Shown in pieces: positions 24,767-33,414 of a DNA stretch of 43,998 nucleotides. A program made the translations under genes and the position numbers. The DNA is taken from positions 1-43,998 of the forward strand of contig JAEYXR010000127.1 in NCBI GenBank assembly GCA_023431215.1, given 5' to 3'. Source of the DNA: Bacillota bacterium (lineage in GTDB: Bacteria; Bacillota; Clostridia; Oscillospirales; Ruminococcaceae). Under the pieces are notes generated by a model. It saw only the letters and a program-made list of their open reading frames with translations. It ran no database searches and had not been told where the DNA came from. Within the stretch, counting starts at the first letter, position 1. Every line of letters starts with the position of its first letter.

Positions 24767-24980
24767 TTAATATTTTGTCGAATGTGTCAATTTATCTTCT
24801 CTTGTTTTATCGCATTCGCTCATTTTAAATTTAAATATTAAATTTTTATCAAAACATTAGGTATTTGGGTTTTAAAGCTTTGGCTAAGGGTAAAGGGTAA
24901 ATAGGGGAGGCGCTATTGCGCACGGCTTAACTGCCAGCGCCACCATCCAGCATAATATAAGCAGGGAGCCGGTAGAACTT
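24767..24980. other. Non-coding stretch between the two minus-strand operons
   Basis: Together with the promoter region and the terminator beside it this makes a 368-base gene-free interval. I see no open frame with a ribosome binding site. A weak hairpin with six-base arms (24909-24914 with 24936-24941) is the only structure. Confidence 0.5.
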
Positions 24981-25023
24981 AAAAAGTCCGTTGTTCGAAG
25001 CAAACTCGAACAACGGACTTTTT
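24981..25023 (-). terminator. Terminator of the sensor operon
   Basis: A perfect 18-bp stem (24981-24998 with 25006-25023) with A- and T-tracts at its ends, directly after the stop of the binding-protein gene on the minus strand. Confidence 0.88.
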
Positions 25024-25035
25024 TTAACATAGTTT

Positions 25036-26076
25036 TTATTCTAACTTATCTTTGGTAATAGTGGTACAGGGCAGCCAAATATAGTTTCCTTTTTGAAGCG
25101 CAACGGTAGCCGAAGGATCTTCTCCAAGTGCCAAAGAGCATGCAAGATCCAAAACACTGCGTGCCTGTCCAGCAGCATCATTGACAACTGTACCTTTTAA
25201 TGTTCCGCTTTCAATTGCCTCCAGCGCAGGGGGGGTGGCATCTACACCTACGATAAAGGGCAGGTCCTCTGGTTTTATACCGGCATCTGTGTAAACATCA
25301 ATGGCGCCCAGTGCCATATCATCGTTGTTGGCAAAAATTACCTCTATTTGGTCGCCATATTGCGTTCTCCATTGCCGAATCAAAGCACCGGCTTGCCCAC
25401 GCTGCCAGTCGGCGGTATCACTTGCCAGTTTTTCAGTAGGAATATCGGCGTTGGTCAGCACTTTAACACTATATTCTGTACGAAGCAAAGCATCTTGATG
25501 GCCCGGCTCACCCTCAAGCATAACATATTGTACAATACCGTCACCGTTGCGGTCTATGGCGGAAGAGTCCTTTCTCCAGGCATCCAAGACAATATGCCCC
25601 TGCAAAATGCCGGATTGTGTTGCCTGGGAGCATACGTAATATGCGCCCTCCCAGCGCAACATTTCCTCCTCTACCGGTTGGCGATTTAAAAAGATGACAG
25701 GCACGCCCGCGGCCTGGGCTTTATCGATAATAACAGCGGCGGCGGTGCGGTCCACGATGTTAATGCATATTACGTCATAGCCTTGTGACAAAAAGCGGTC
25801 TACCTGTTCGTTTTGTGCAGCCTGGCTGCTGCGGCTATCAGTAATATTCAAATTGAGTTTTATATCTCTGGCCTGCTCCTCTTCTTTTGCCATCTGCTCT
25901 AAATTTTGAGCCAAGGTGGTGATGAAGGTATCATCCTGCTGATACAACGCAATGCCGATTCGGATGGTGGTAGAGTTTTGTTTGATGGTTTTCTGGCAGC
26001 CGGATAGACAGGAAAAAGCAAGTAACAAAGAGAAACCTACAAGCAAGGTTTTTGCGGGTTGGTTATAATACTTCAT
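25036..26076 (-). CDS. MglB-like galactose/glucose-binding lipoprotein in the sensor operon
   Basis: A 346-residue periplasmic-binding-fold lipoprotein: signal peptide 1-26 with lipobox LSGC (Cys27). The calcium loop DRNGDGIVQ (175-183) is as in E. coli MglB. Residues that contact the sugar in E. coli MglB are all recognisable: DDTF (Asp, Phe), FLNRQP (Asn), GEPGHQD plus LLRT (H193, D195, R199), ADW (W224), FANND (Asn), VGVD (D279) and VVND (N299). It should bind glucose or galactose. It is last in an operon with YesN, YesM and another binding protein, without permease genes, so it may be a sensory subunit more than a transport subunit. Confidence 0.85.
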   Translation of the reverse strand: MKYYNQPAKTLLVGFSLLLAFSCLSGCQKTIKQNSTTIRIGIALYQQDDTFITTLAQNLEQMAKEEEQARDIKLNLNITDSRSSQAAQNEQVDRFLSQGYDVICINIVDRTAAAVIIDKAQAAGVPVIFLNRQPVEEEMLRWEGAYYVCSQATQSGILQGHIVLDAWRKDSSAIDRNGDGIVQYVMLEGEPGHQDALLRTEYSVKVLTNADIPTEKLASDTADWQRGQAGALIRQWRTQYGDQIEVIFANNDDMALGAIDVYTDAGIKPEDLPFIVGVDATPPALEAIESGTLKGTVVNDAAGQARSVLDLACSLALGEDPSATVALQKGNYIWLPCTTITKDKLE

Positions 26077-26097
26077 AACTCCTCCTGGATGTATGAC

Positions 26098-27036
26098 TTA
26101 GCGCGTAACAGGGAACAAAAGTTTTTGATTTTCAAGCTGATACATATTACTGCGATTAAGCATAAAAAATTTCATGGTGGATAAGGGAATAAGGGGCTTT
26201 CCGGTGGCTGCCCGCACTGCTTCCTCTACAGCCAGATACCCGGCTGTAAATTCATTTTGCGCCGCTATGGCAGCAATGGTACCCTGCTCCAGTCCGGCGG
26301 CAATGGTATTGGTGGCACCCATACCATACAGCAGCGGTGCATTAGATTTTCCCTGAAGCTGCAGGGACATTTGCTCCAAAACGGTAGCTTCAAAGGTCAA
26401 TACCGCTTGAGGTGGATTCTCCCAGTTCATTTCGGTGGTATCGGTAATGCTATAGCGTAAAATCAGGCGTCCCGATTGCTCCAAAACCTCTGCTGCTGCA
26501 TTGATTCGTGCCTGAATGCCAGTACTGCCGGGTGAACTGTCTAGAAGAAGTACAGTTCCTCCAGGCGGGACACCGTCAAGAGCGGCATTTGCCAAGGCTT
26601 TGCCAAGCTCTGCATTGTCGGCGGAGATACAAGCGGTGCTGCCGCTGCTTGACATGTCAGATTCCATGGTCACAATAACAGTTTTTTCGGATGCAAGCTT
26701 TACATCCTCTGCAAGAGCAGCAGGATTGGCAGGAACCAGTATCACTCCGTCTGTACCTACCTCTACCTCACGATGCAGCAACGTCCGCTGTTCTTCTGTA
26801 CTATTGGCCGTGGTAAGGGCAAGAAAGCGCAGCTCTACACCTAAATCACCGGCAGCCTGATCCATCCCTTGTCGGGCGGCAGACCATGTGCTGCTGTCAG
26901 AATCTCGAATAATCACCGAAAGCTCAATAAGCTCCTGAGGAGGTTGCAGAAAGGAAAGGTCAGAGACACTGAGAGACAGGATAGCACCAACACCCAAAAT
27001 AAAAACAAAAAGAAGTAAAAAGTTTTTTCGTTTCAC
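26098..27036 (-). CDS. Membrane-tethered sugar-binding-protein homologue, probable sensor subunit
   Basis: A 312-residue protein with RbsB/XylF-like two-lobe binding fold (VIIRDSDSSTWSAARQGMD near the start, TDGVILVPANP, VTMESDM, CISADNAELG, VLLLDSSPGS). The N terminus is a single hydrophobic segment (about 5-25) with no lipobox Cys, so it is probably anchored to the membrane. The start is GTG 27036 behind AAGGAGGG, overlapping the kinase stop by 4 bases. Binding-protein homologues next to YesM/LytS kinases are known co-sensors, for example XylFII with LytS/YesN in clostridia. The ligand is presumably the sugar carried by the nearby Mgl system. Confidence 0.78.
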   Translation of the reverse strand: MKRKNFLLLFVFILGVGAILSLSVSDLSFLQPPQELIELSVIIRDSDSSTWSAARQGMDQAAGDLGVELRFLALTTANSTEEQRTLLHREVEVGTDGVILVPANPAALAEDVKLASEKTVIVTMESDMSSSGSTACISADNAELGKALANAALDGVPPGGTVLLLDSSPGSTGIQARINAAAEVLEQSGRLILRYSITDTTEMNWENPPQAVLTFEATVLEQMSLQLQGKSNAPLLYGMGATNTIAAGLEQGTIAAIAAQNEFTAGYLAVEEAVRAATGKPLIPLSTMKFFMLNRSNMYQLENQKLLFPVTR

Positions 27037-28850
27037 AACTCACCCTCCTTTTGATACTCTTTGGCCTGTTCGGCATCCAAAGCAGGAATCCGTATTTTTA
27101 CCATTGTCCCAACATCCGGTTCGCTTACAATGGTAAGACCATATTGTTTGCCAAAGGTAAGCCCAATGCGCAGGTGAACATTGCGCAGACCAATTCCGGA
27201 GCCTCTGGTATCTGTGGGGGTATAATGGGGATCAAGCAAGCGAGAGGCCACTTCTTCAGGCATACCGGGGCCATTATCGCTTACTTCAATCACCACATCG
27301 TTACCGTCACGGTGGGCACTGATATTAATTACCCCATCATCATCTGCACCTGCCATACCATGATAGATGGCGTTTTCTAAAATAGGCTGTACAATGAGCT
27401 TGATAGTATAAAGCTTTCGAACATCCTCCGGTACCGTAATGTTGGCAGTAAACCTGTTTTTATAGCGCATCATTTGAATATTAAGATAGTTCCTTGCGTG
27501 CTCCAGCTCATCTTCCAAAGGAATAATGTTGCTGCCGCGGCTTAAGGCAATACGGAAAAAGCGTGCCAGAGAAGTTACCATTAAAATAGCTTCCTCGGTG
27601 CGGCCGTTTTCATTCATCCAAACAACGGAGTCCAGGGTATTATACAAAAAGTGGGGGTTAATTTGAGACTGCAGTACATCAAGCTCGCTGCGGCGCTTGG
27701 AACGCTCCTGCTGGATAATATCATCCATCAAATAGCGCATGGTAGACACCATAGACTGAATGGAGTGGCTTAGATGCTCAATTTCGTAGGGCCCGTTGAC
27801 AGCAAGATCTACATCCTGCTTTCCGGCTTCCAATGCTTTTACCGAACGGTCCAGCGACTTAATAGGTACTGAGATTCTCTCGGAAAGGTGCAGATTGACA
27901 AATACCAGCAAAAAAACAGAAAAGAAAATAATAAAAAGACCAAACAGCAAAATAGGGCCATAGTTATCCCAGATACTGTCTGTGGGGATAACAGCAACCA
28001 GTTTCCACCCGGTATAGCCTACAGTTTTAACGGTGACAAGCCGTTTTGTGCCGTTAAAGCTTTCCTGGTGGCTTCCGTCCTTATAGCCGGCGGCCACCTG
28101 ATTATTTTCCGCCGATAATCCTGCATAAATGAGCTGCTGGCGGGGGTGATAAATAATCTCACCGGAGCGATCAATTAAATACAGGTATCCGGTGGGGGAA
28201 AGCCCCACATCCTTACATATTTGCTCTATGCCGCCAAAGCTCATATCTACCAGCAAAACACCCCCCTCAATAGTGCCCGAACGGGTCAGCTCCACATGTC
28301 TGCTGAGGGATACTACCCAGCGGTAGCGATAGTCGGGGTCTGCAAAAAGATTTTGTACGTGAGGGGTAGAAAAATGCAGGTTTTCGATTTTTTTGGATGC
28401 AGTAATAAACCAATCCTGGCGCTGTGGCATCACGCTGCTTTTGAGGGTAGACAGCGGACTGGCAGATACCAGATCTCCACTGTTGGAAAAGACTGCAATA
28501 GAAACCAAGGAATCACGGTTACTTTCGTACAGTAAATTCATTTTTTCGGTTAGGCTGCCGTCGGCCAGGTCGGTATTTTTGATGACTCGGTAATACATGG
28601 TGTCGGATACCCTCATCATGCTGCGCAGATAAGAGTCTAAATTTAAGTTGACCTGAGCCAGCACACGCTGGCTGCTTTTGGCCATTTGTGCATTATTAGA
28701 GGCTGAAAACCGCAAAAAAAGTGTTAGTCCAAGAAAAATCATCCCGACAACAGCAACAGCGGTAAAGGAAAGAGATAAAATCATCTGGATGCTTGACTTA
28801 CGATAAAACCTTCTCCATCGTTCCACAATGGACGTTATAAATATGCCCAT
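27033..28850 (-). CDS. YesM/LytS-type sensor histidine kinase
   Basis: A 605-residue kinase: TM1 about 20-46, a large extracellular region of about 250 residues that looks like a double-Cache domain, TM2 about 297-317, HAMP to about 370. Then a His_kinase domain with the phospho-acceptor in QSQINPHFLYNTLDS and an HATPase with IVQPILENAIYHG, DNGPGMP and GSGIGLRNVHLR. ATG 28850 follows GGGAGG. It overlaps the next gene by 4 bases. It should phosphorylate the YesN-type regulator encoded just upstream, with the two binding proteins downstream as likely ligand readers. Confidence 0.92.
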   Translation of the reverse strand: MGIFITSIVERWRRFYRKSSIQMILSLSFTAVAVVGMIFLGLTLFLRFSASNNAQMAKSSQRVLAQVNLNLDSYLRSMMRVSDTMYYRVIKNTDLADGSLTEKMNLLYESNRDSLVSIAVFSNSGDLVSASPLSTLKSSVMPQRQDWFITASKKIENLHFSTPHVQNLFADPDYRYRWVVSLSRHVELTRSGTIEGGVLLVDMSFGGIEQICKDVGLSPTGYLYLIDRSGEIIYHPRQQLIYAGLSAENNQVAAGYKDGSHQESFNGTKRLVTVKTVGYTGWKLVAVIPTDSIWDNYGPILLFGLFIIFFSVFLLVFVNLHLSERISVPIKSLDRSVKALEAGKQDVDLAVNGPYEIEHLSHSIQSMVSTMRYLMDDIIQQERSKRRSELDVLQSQINPHFLYNTLDSVVWMNENGRTEEAILMVTSLARFFRIALSRGSNIIPLEDELEHARNYLNIQMMRYKNRFTANITVPEDVRKLYTIKLIVQPILENAIYHGMAGADDDGVINISAHRDGNDVVIEVSDNGPGMPEEVASRLLDPHYTPTDTRGSGIGLRNVHLRIGLTFGKQYGLTIVSEPDVGTMVKIRIPALDAEQAKEYQKEGEL

Positions 28851-28870
28851 GCTTTTCCTCCCGTTGTGTG

Positions 28871-30454
28871 CTATCGGGTACGGTATTTGGTCGGTGAAAC
28901 GCCAAAGTGCTTTTTAAACACATAGCTAAAATAGTTTGGATCCTGATACCCGGTTTTTTCAGCAATCAAATAGGTTTTTTCTTCGGTATCACGCAACAGC
29001 GCAGCAGCGGCTTCCATACGCACCTCTGTAACATAGCCGGTAAAGCTCATGCCGGTTTCGCGCTTAAACAGGGTAGAAAAATAAGCAGAACTTAGGTGCA
29101 GATGCTCACACAAGCTTTCAACCGAAAGTTCACTTTGGGCATAATTTTGCTGGATAAAGGCTTTGGCTTTTTCTATCAGCCGCCACGTAGAATCGGTTCT
29201 TTGCTGCCTAAGCAGCTCATGAATCTTCAGGCAGCGGTGTAAAAACCACTTTCGCAGCTCTACGGTGGAACCAAAATCGGTAATTTGCACAGCACCCGAA
29301 AAACCGGGACCAAACACCTCCTCCATTTCCAAATCCGCATTGCGGGTGATGGTGAGCAGGCAGGTAAGAAGGGTCAGAAAATAAAAATGGCATTGGGAAA
29401 GAGCAAGTCCGGCTTCGCCGATTCTGCTGATTAAGCGGTCAACCACCAAGGCGACATCTTCTTCTGTACCCAATTTTACGGCATTGATAAGGTCTCGCTT
29501 GTCCTCATCCTCAAAGGATAGCTTGGTGCGCTGGTTTGGTTCCAGGTCTCCAATGTAAATGACCCGGCCTGCCCCTGCCAAAACACGGTAATCCAGCGCA
29601 CTGCGTGCTCCTGCAGCAGAGCGTCGCAAATCACAGGGAGTATGGCAAACCGACCCGACTCCCACTGTTAAAGTCAGGCGCAGATAGCTTTTGGCAAGCT
29701 TGCATATACGGTTAATTTCTTCAATCAAATCATAAATGCTGGTGCTGTTATCCATGCTGGCAATAAGTGCAACAGAATCGTTATATAAAAATGTTCGGCA
29801 AATGCAACCCTTCAACTTCATGTTGTCGTCAAAAAACTGTTGGACAGAAAGGGGAATCAGTTCACTGTCCTCCCCGGCGTCGTCAATCTGTACCAGCGCG
29901 GATACCCACTGGGTACTTCGCAAATCCAAATCATAACGTGCAGCTCTGTCCTGCATTTGGTCCGTGCGAATTTTGCCCTCAATCAGCTGAGAATAAAATA
30001 GTTCTCGCAACAGGGGCAGGCTTTCTTCGTATCTGCGGCGCAGAGTGTCCATATCCCTGCGTTGGGCTCTTTCAGTATCAATCTGTGTCTTTAGCTTTTG
30101 CAGAACATCCGAAAGCTCTGCTGCGTTAATGGGCTTTAGTATATATTCAAAGACATTCATGCTGATGGCCTGTTTGGCATAATCAAATTCATCAAAGCCC
30201 GAAAAAATAACGAATTTGGAAGCAGGCAGGCGATTTGTCAAGATGCGGCAAAGCTCCAGCCCATCCATAAAAGGCATTTTGATATCGGTAAGAATGACAT
30301 CGGGCTTATACTGTTCAGCAAGTTCCAATGCCTCTTGTCCGTTTTCGGCCTCACACACAAGCACAAAGCCCAGTGCTTCCCAATCCATCTTTCTGCTTAT
30401 GCCTACACGGATATCTTCTTCGTCATCCACTAGCAAAACACGATAGAGTTCCAT
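28871..30454 (-). CDS. YesN-type response regulator with AraC DNA-binding domain
   Basis: A 527-residue regulator. The receiver domain (1-120) has D10/D11, phospho-acceptor Asp57 (LTDIKMPFMDGLE), Ser in FVIFSGFDEF and Lys in EYILKPINAAE. A long middle region (about 130-420) of the YesN type follows, then a C-terminal AraC pair of helix-turn-helices (LSVESLCEHLHLSSAYFSTL and the later NYFSYVFKKHFGVSPTKYR). It is first in the sensor operon. Two 12-bp direct repeats before mglB, 21 bp apart, are good candidates for its binding site. Confidence 0.92.
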   Translation of the reverse strand: MELYRVLLVDDEEDIRVGISRKMDWEALGFVLVCEAENGQEALELAEQYKPDVILTDIKMPFMDGLELCRILTNRLPASKFVIFSGFDEFDYAKQAISMNVFEYILKPINAAELSDVLQKLKTQIDTERAQRRDMDTLRRRYEESLPLLRELFYSQLIEGKIRTDQMQDRAARYDLDLRSTQWVSALVQIDDAGEDSELIPLSVQQFFDDNMKLKGCICRTFLYNDSVALIASMDNSTSIYDLIEEINRICKLAKSYLRLTLTVGVGSVCHTPCDLRRSAAGARSALDYRVLAGAGRVIYIGDLEPNQRTKLSFEDEDKRDLINAVKLGTEEDVALVVDRLISRIGEAGLALSQCHFYFLTLLTCLLTITRNADLEMEEVFGPGFSGAVQITDFGSTVELRKWFLHRCLKIHELLRQQRTDSTWRLIEKAKAFIQQNYAQSELSVESLCEHLHLSSAYFSTLFKRETGMSFTGYVTEVRMEAAAALLRDTEEKTYLIAEKTGYQDPNYFSYVFKKHFGVSPTKYRTR

Positions 30455-30536
30455 AATAATGCTCCATTTCTACTAGTTGCTCAAAGGGACAAACGCCGCA
30501 CAATTCATCCAAATAGTGCAGGTTTATCTAAAAACT

Positions 30537-30566
30537 ACTATAACATATATTTGACAAGTTTTACAA
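30537..30566 (-). promoter_or_regulatory. Promoter of the sensor operon
   Basis: On the minus strand TTGTAA (30566-30561), 18 bases, TATAGT (30542-30537). The 10-bp inverted repeat GTGCAGGTTT (30516-30525) / AAACCTGCAC (30602-30611) brackets it at both sides; its role is unknown. Confidence 0.45.
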
Positions 30567-30622
30567 AAATAGTGCGAAAAAATGCGGACAAAGTATTTTA
30601 AAAAACCTGCACCCAATTACGG

Positions 30623-30659
30623 TAAAAAAGAGGCGTGCACCTCTAAAGATGCACGCCTC
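30623..30659 (-). terminator. Terminator of the mglBAC operon
   Basis: An 11-bp stem (30628-30638 with 30649-30659) followed on the minus strand by a run of T (complement of 30623-30628), 12 bases after the mglC stop. Confidence 0.85.
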
Positions 30660-30671
30660 TCTGTGAGGTTT

Positions 30672-31721
30672 TTATTTCTTGACCAGGTATTTACGCATAT
30701 CCAAAGCACAAGCAAAGAGGATGATGGCACCCTTGATGAGATACTGAAGGTTTTGGTCAATGGAAATCATATTAAGGCCGATGAAGATGAGTCGCAGCAT
30801 AAATACGCCGACGATAATGCCACGTATTTTACCAATACCACCTACAAAGGATACACCGCCGATGACGCAGGCTGCAATGGCATCCAGCTCATAGTTAAGA
30901 CCGGTGTTTGCAGTATTGGAGCCAATACGGGCACCCTCAATAAAACCGGTGATGCCATACATGGCGCCTGCCAGTGCAAAGACTGCAATGGTAGTGAGCA
31001 TAACATTTACGCCGGACACACGGGCTGCTTCCTCGTTGGCGCCAAGGGCAAACATGTTTTTGCCCAAAGTGGTCTTGTTCCAAATAAACCACATGATACC
31101 GGACAAAATGATGGCAAACCAAACGTAGTTAGGGATTGGAGTATTGCCAATTTTCAGGATAGAACCTTTAACAAAGTTGGTGTAAGAGGGTGCTAAGCTG
31201 GAAATGGCCATACCCTTGTTGTTACCCATCTGCACATACAAAAGCAGGAAGGTGTAAACAATGAGCTGGGTTGCCAAAGTTACGATAAAGGGATGCAGCT
31301 TAAACTTGGCCACAAAGAAACCGTTGAAGGAGCCGATAGCGGCGCCGATTATCATAGCAATGGGTATGACAACGAAAATAGGTAAGGTATCGATACCGGG
31401 CCACATTTTGGTGGCGGAACCTGCCACCTGTAGCAGTGATGCAGAGACACAGGCGGTAAGACCTACGATACGACCGGCAGACAAGTCGGTACCGGTGAGC
31501 ACGATACACCCTGCGATACCCAAAGCAGCAGGCAAATAGGCTGCAGTTTGTGAAATGATATTAATTATGGAAGCGGGCTTTAAAAAGTTAGGATTTTTGA
31601 CAGCAATATAAATAATAGCTATCAACATGATAATGAACAGTGCATTATCCAAAAGGGTATTGGTAACCTTTTTTCTGTCCCAACTGCCGTCCCTCAGGCT
31701 TGCGATTGGATTATTACTCAT
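30672..31721 (-). CDS. mglC: Galactose/methylgalactoside-type ABC transporter permease
   Basis: A 349-residue inner-membrane permease of the carbohydrate-uptake (CUT2) class, about 8-10 hydrophobic segments. It has the MglC/RbsC features GTDLSAGRIVGLTA, GSFNGFFVAKFKLHPFIVTL and TLGKNMFALGANEEAARVSG, the last being the cytoplasmic loop that contacts the ATPase. It lies 15 bases after mglA and ends the operon. It forms the membrane channel of the transporter with MglA and MglB. Confidence 0.92.
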   Translation of the reverse strand: MSNNPIASLRDGSWDRKKVTNTLLDNALFIIMLIAIIYIAVKNPNFLKPASIINIISQTAAYLPAALGIAGCIVLTGTDLSAGRIVGLTACVSASLLQVAGSATKMWPGIDTLPIFVVIPIAMIIGAAIGSFNGFFVAKFKLHPFIVTLATQLIVYTFLLLYVQMGNNKGMAISSLAPSYTNFVKGSILKIGNTPIPNYVWFAIILSGIMWFIWNKTTLGKNMFALGANEEAARVSGVNVMLTTIAVFALAGAMYGITGFIEGARIGSNTANTGLNYELDAIAACVIGGVSFVGGIGKIRGIIVGVFMLRLIFIGLNMISIDQNLQYLIKGAIILFACALDMRKYLVKK

Positions 31722-31736
31722 TGTGCGTTCCCCCTC

Positions 31737-33236
31737 TTAAACATACTTGGCGGCCAGGGTGAGGATTTCTTCCTGGCTTGTTTGCTTAGCGTCCACCTCG
31801 CCGGCAATTCTGCCGCCGGACATTACCAAAATACGGTCACATACTCCCAAAAGCTCTGGCATTTCGGAAGAGACCATAATAACACCTTTGCCTTCGTTGG
31901 CCAAATCGATAATAAGCTGATAAATTTCATACTTAGCGCCTACGTCAATGCCGCGGGTAGGCTCATCCAGCAGCAAAACCTCAGGCTTGGTCAGCAGCCA
32001 GCGTCCAATAATTACTTTTTGCTGGTTGCCGCCGGAGAGCGAGCGTATCTGGGTTTTTTGGCTGGGCGTTTTTACATGCATGGCTTCAATGCACCAGTCG
32101 GTATCCTCTTTCATCTTGTTTTCATCCAAATAAATGCCACCGCGCAAATAATCCTTCAGATTAGAAATAACGGTGTTTTCTCGGATGCTCAAGATGCCAA
32201 AGATACCGGTGGCCCGCCGTTCTTCGGTAAGAAGCGCAAAACCGTTTTTAATAGACTCGTGGGGAGACCGGTTAAACACCTCGTTGCCGTGCAGCTTAAT
32301 GGTGCCTCCTTCACGGGTCATACAGCCAAACAGGTTCTCCAAAATCTCGGTTCGTCCGGAGCCGTCCAGTCCTGCAATGCCCAAAATCTCACCCTTGCGT
32401 AGCTGGAAGGTGGCATCTTTTAAGCGGGTATATTTGCCCGACATGCCTTCTACTTCCAAAATGACATCGCTGGGCTTATTGGTTTTGGGAGGGAAGCGGT
32501 TGGTCAGCTCGCGCCCTACCATTAAACGGATAATTTCTTCCATGGTCAGCTGGGTAGCGGGACGGGTAGCTACCCAGCCGCCATCACGCATGATGGTAAC
32601 TTCATCGCTGATGCGCAGAATTTCTTCCATCTTATGGCTAATGTATATTATTCCACAGCCTTTTGATTTTAACATATTAATGATACGGAACAGATGCTCC
32701 ACTTCAACTTCAGTAAGGGAAGATGTAGGCTCGTCAAAAACAATGACCTTTGCATCGTAAGATACAGCCTTGGCAATTTCTACCATTTGCCTTTGAGATA
32801 CAGGCATGGTGGACATAATAGTTCTTGGGTCTACCTGTACACCCAATTCGTTAAATATTTCTTTGGTGCGCTGCATCATGAGTCGCTCACTGACCATTAA
32901 CCCACCCACTTTGGGATATCGGCCAAGCCACAAATTATCCAGAACACTGCGTGTCAAGGCTTGATTCAGTTCCTGATGAACCATAGCGACACCGTTTTCC
33001 AGTGCTTCTTTAGAACTTTTAAAATTTACCTCCTGACCGTCCAGGGTTATTGTACCGGTATCTCGGCGATAAATGCCAAATAAGCATTTCATCAGAGTTG
33101 ATTTACCTGCGCCGTTTTCTCCCATCAAAGCGTGGACGGTGCCGGGGCGGACAGTTAAGGACACGTTATCCAGCGCCTTAACGCCGGGAAACTCTTTACT
33201 GATATTTTTCATTTCCAGTAGTGTCGGCTGATCCAT
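31737..33236 (-). CDS. mglA: Galactose/methylgalactoside-type ABC transporter ATP-binding protein
   Basis: A 499-residue ATPase with two fused ABC domains, typical of CUT2 sugar importers. Domain 1 has GENGAGKST, a signature of type MPVSQRQM and FDEPTSSL. Domain 2 has a degenerate Walker A (GLDGSGRTE, as is normal in this family), LSGGNQQK and LLDEPTRGIDVG. ATG 33236 follows AGGAGG. It is separated from mglB by 178 bases containing a stable hairpin, which may reduce its expression relative to mglB. Confidence 0.93.
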   Translation of the reverse strand: MDQPTLLEMKNISKEFPGVKALDNVSLTVRPGTVHALMGENGAGKSTLMKCLFGIYRRDTGTITLDGQEVNFKSSKEALENGVAMVHQELNQALTRSVLDNLWLGRYPKVGGLMVSERLMMQRTKEIFNELGVQVDPRTIMSTMPVSQRQMVEIAKAVSYDAKVIVFDEPTSSLTEVEVEHLFRIINMLKSKGCGIIYISHKMEEILRISDEVTIMRDGGWVATRPATQLTMEEIIRLMVGRELTNRFPPKTNKPSDVILEVEGMSGKYTRLKDATFQLRKGEILGIAGLDGSGRTEILENLFGCMTREGGTIKLHGNEVFNRSPHESIKNGFALLTEERRATGIFGILSIRENTVISNLKDYLRGGIYLDENKMKEDTDWCIEAMHVKTPSQKTQIRSLSGGNQQKVIIGRWLLTKPEVLLLDEPTRGIDVGAKYEIYQLIIDLANEGKGVIMVSSEMPELLGVCDRILVMSGGRIAGEVDAKQTSQEEILTLAAKYV

Positions 33237-33339
33237 GAGGTTCCTCCTCTCCTTTTTTCAGCGTGAAGCCGCTGCTGCATACGCGCCCGGGAAAAATGAA
33301 AAGTGTGGGCGCGCATCCAGCAGAGGTTTCACAGAGGGA

Positions 33340-33368
33340 AGCGGGGCTGCCAGTCTGGAAGCCCCGCT
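33340..33368 (-). terminator. mglB-mglA intergenic hairpin (attenuator or mRNA stabiliser)
   Basis: A 9-bp GC-rich stem (33340-33348 with 33360-33368) with a further short pairing inside the loop. A second 7-bp stem is possible at 33282-33288 with 33307-33313. There is no T-run, so it is more likely a partial stop or RNase barrier that keeps mglB mRNA in excess over mglAC. Confidence 0.5.
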
Positions 33369-33414
33369 CGCTCTGTATCAGTTTGCGTTTGAGCGATGCG
33401 GTTTATGCAGTCGC

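Noticed and set aside
24909..24941. Hairpin GGCGCT/AGCGCC in the gap after the FAH operon promoter
   Set aside because: Only six base pairs with a 21-base loop, no T-run; likely chance.
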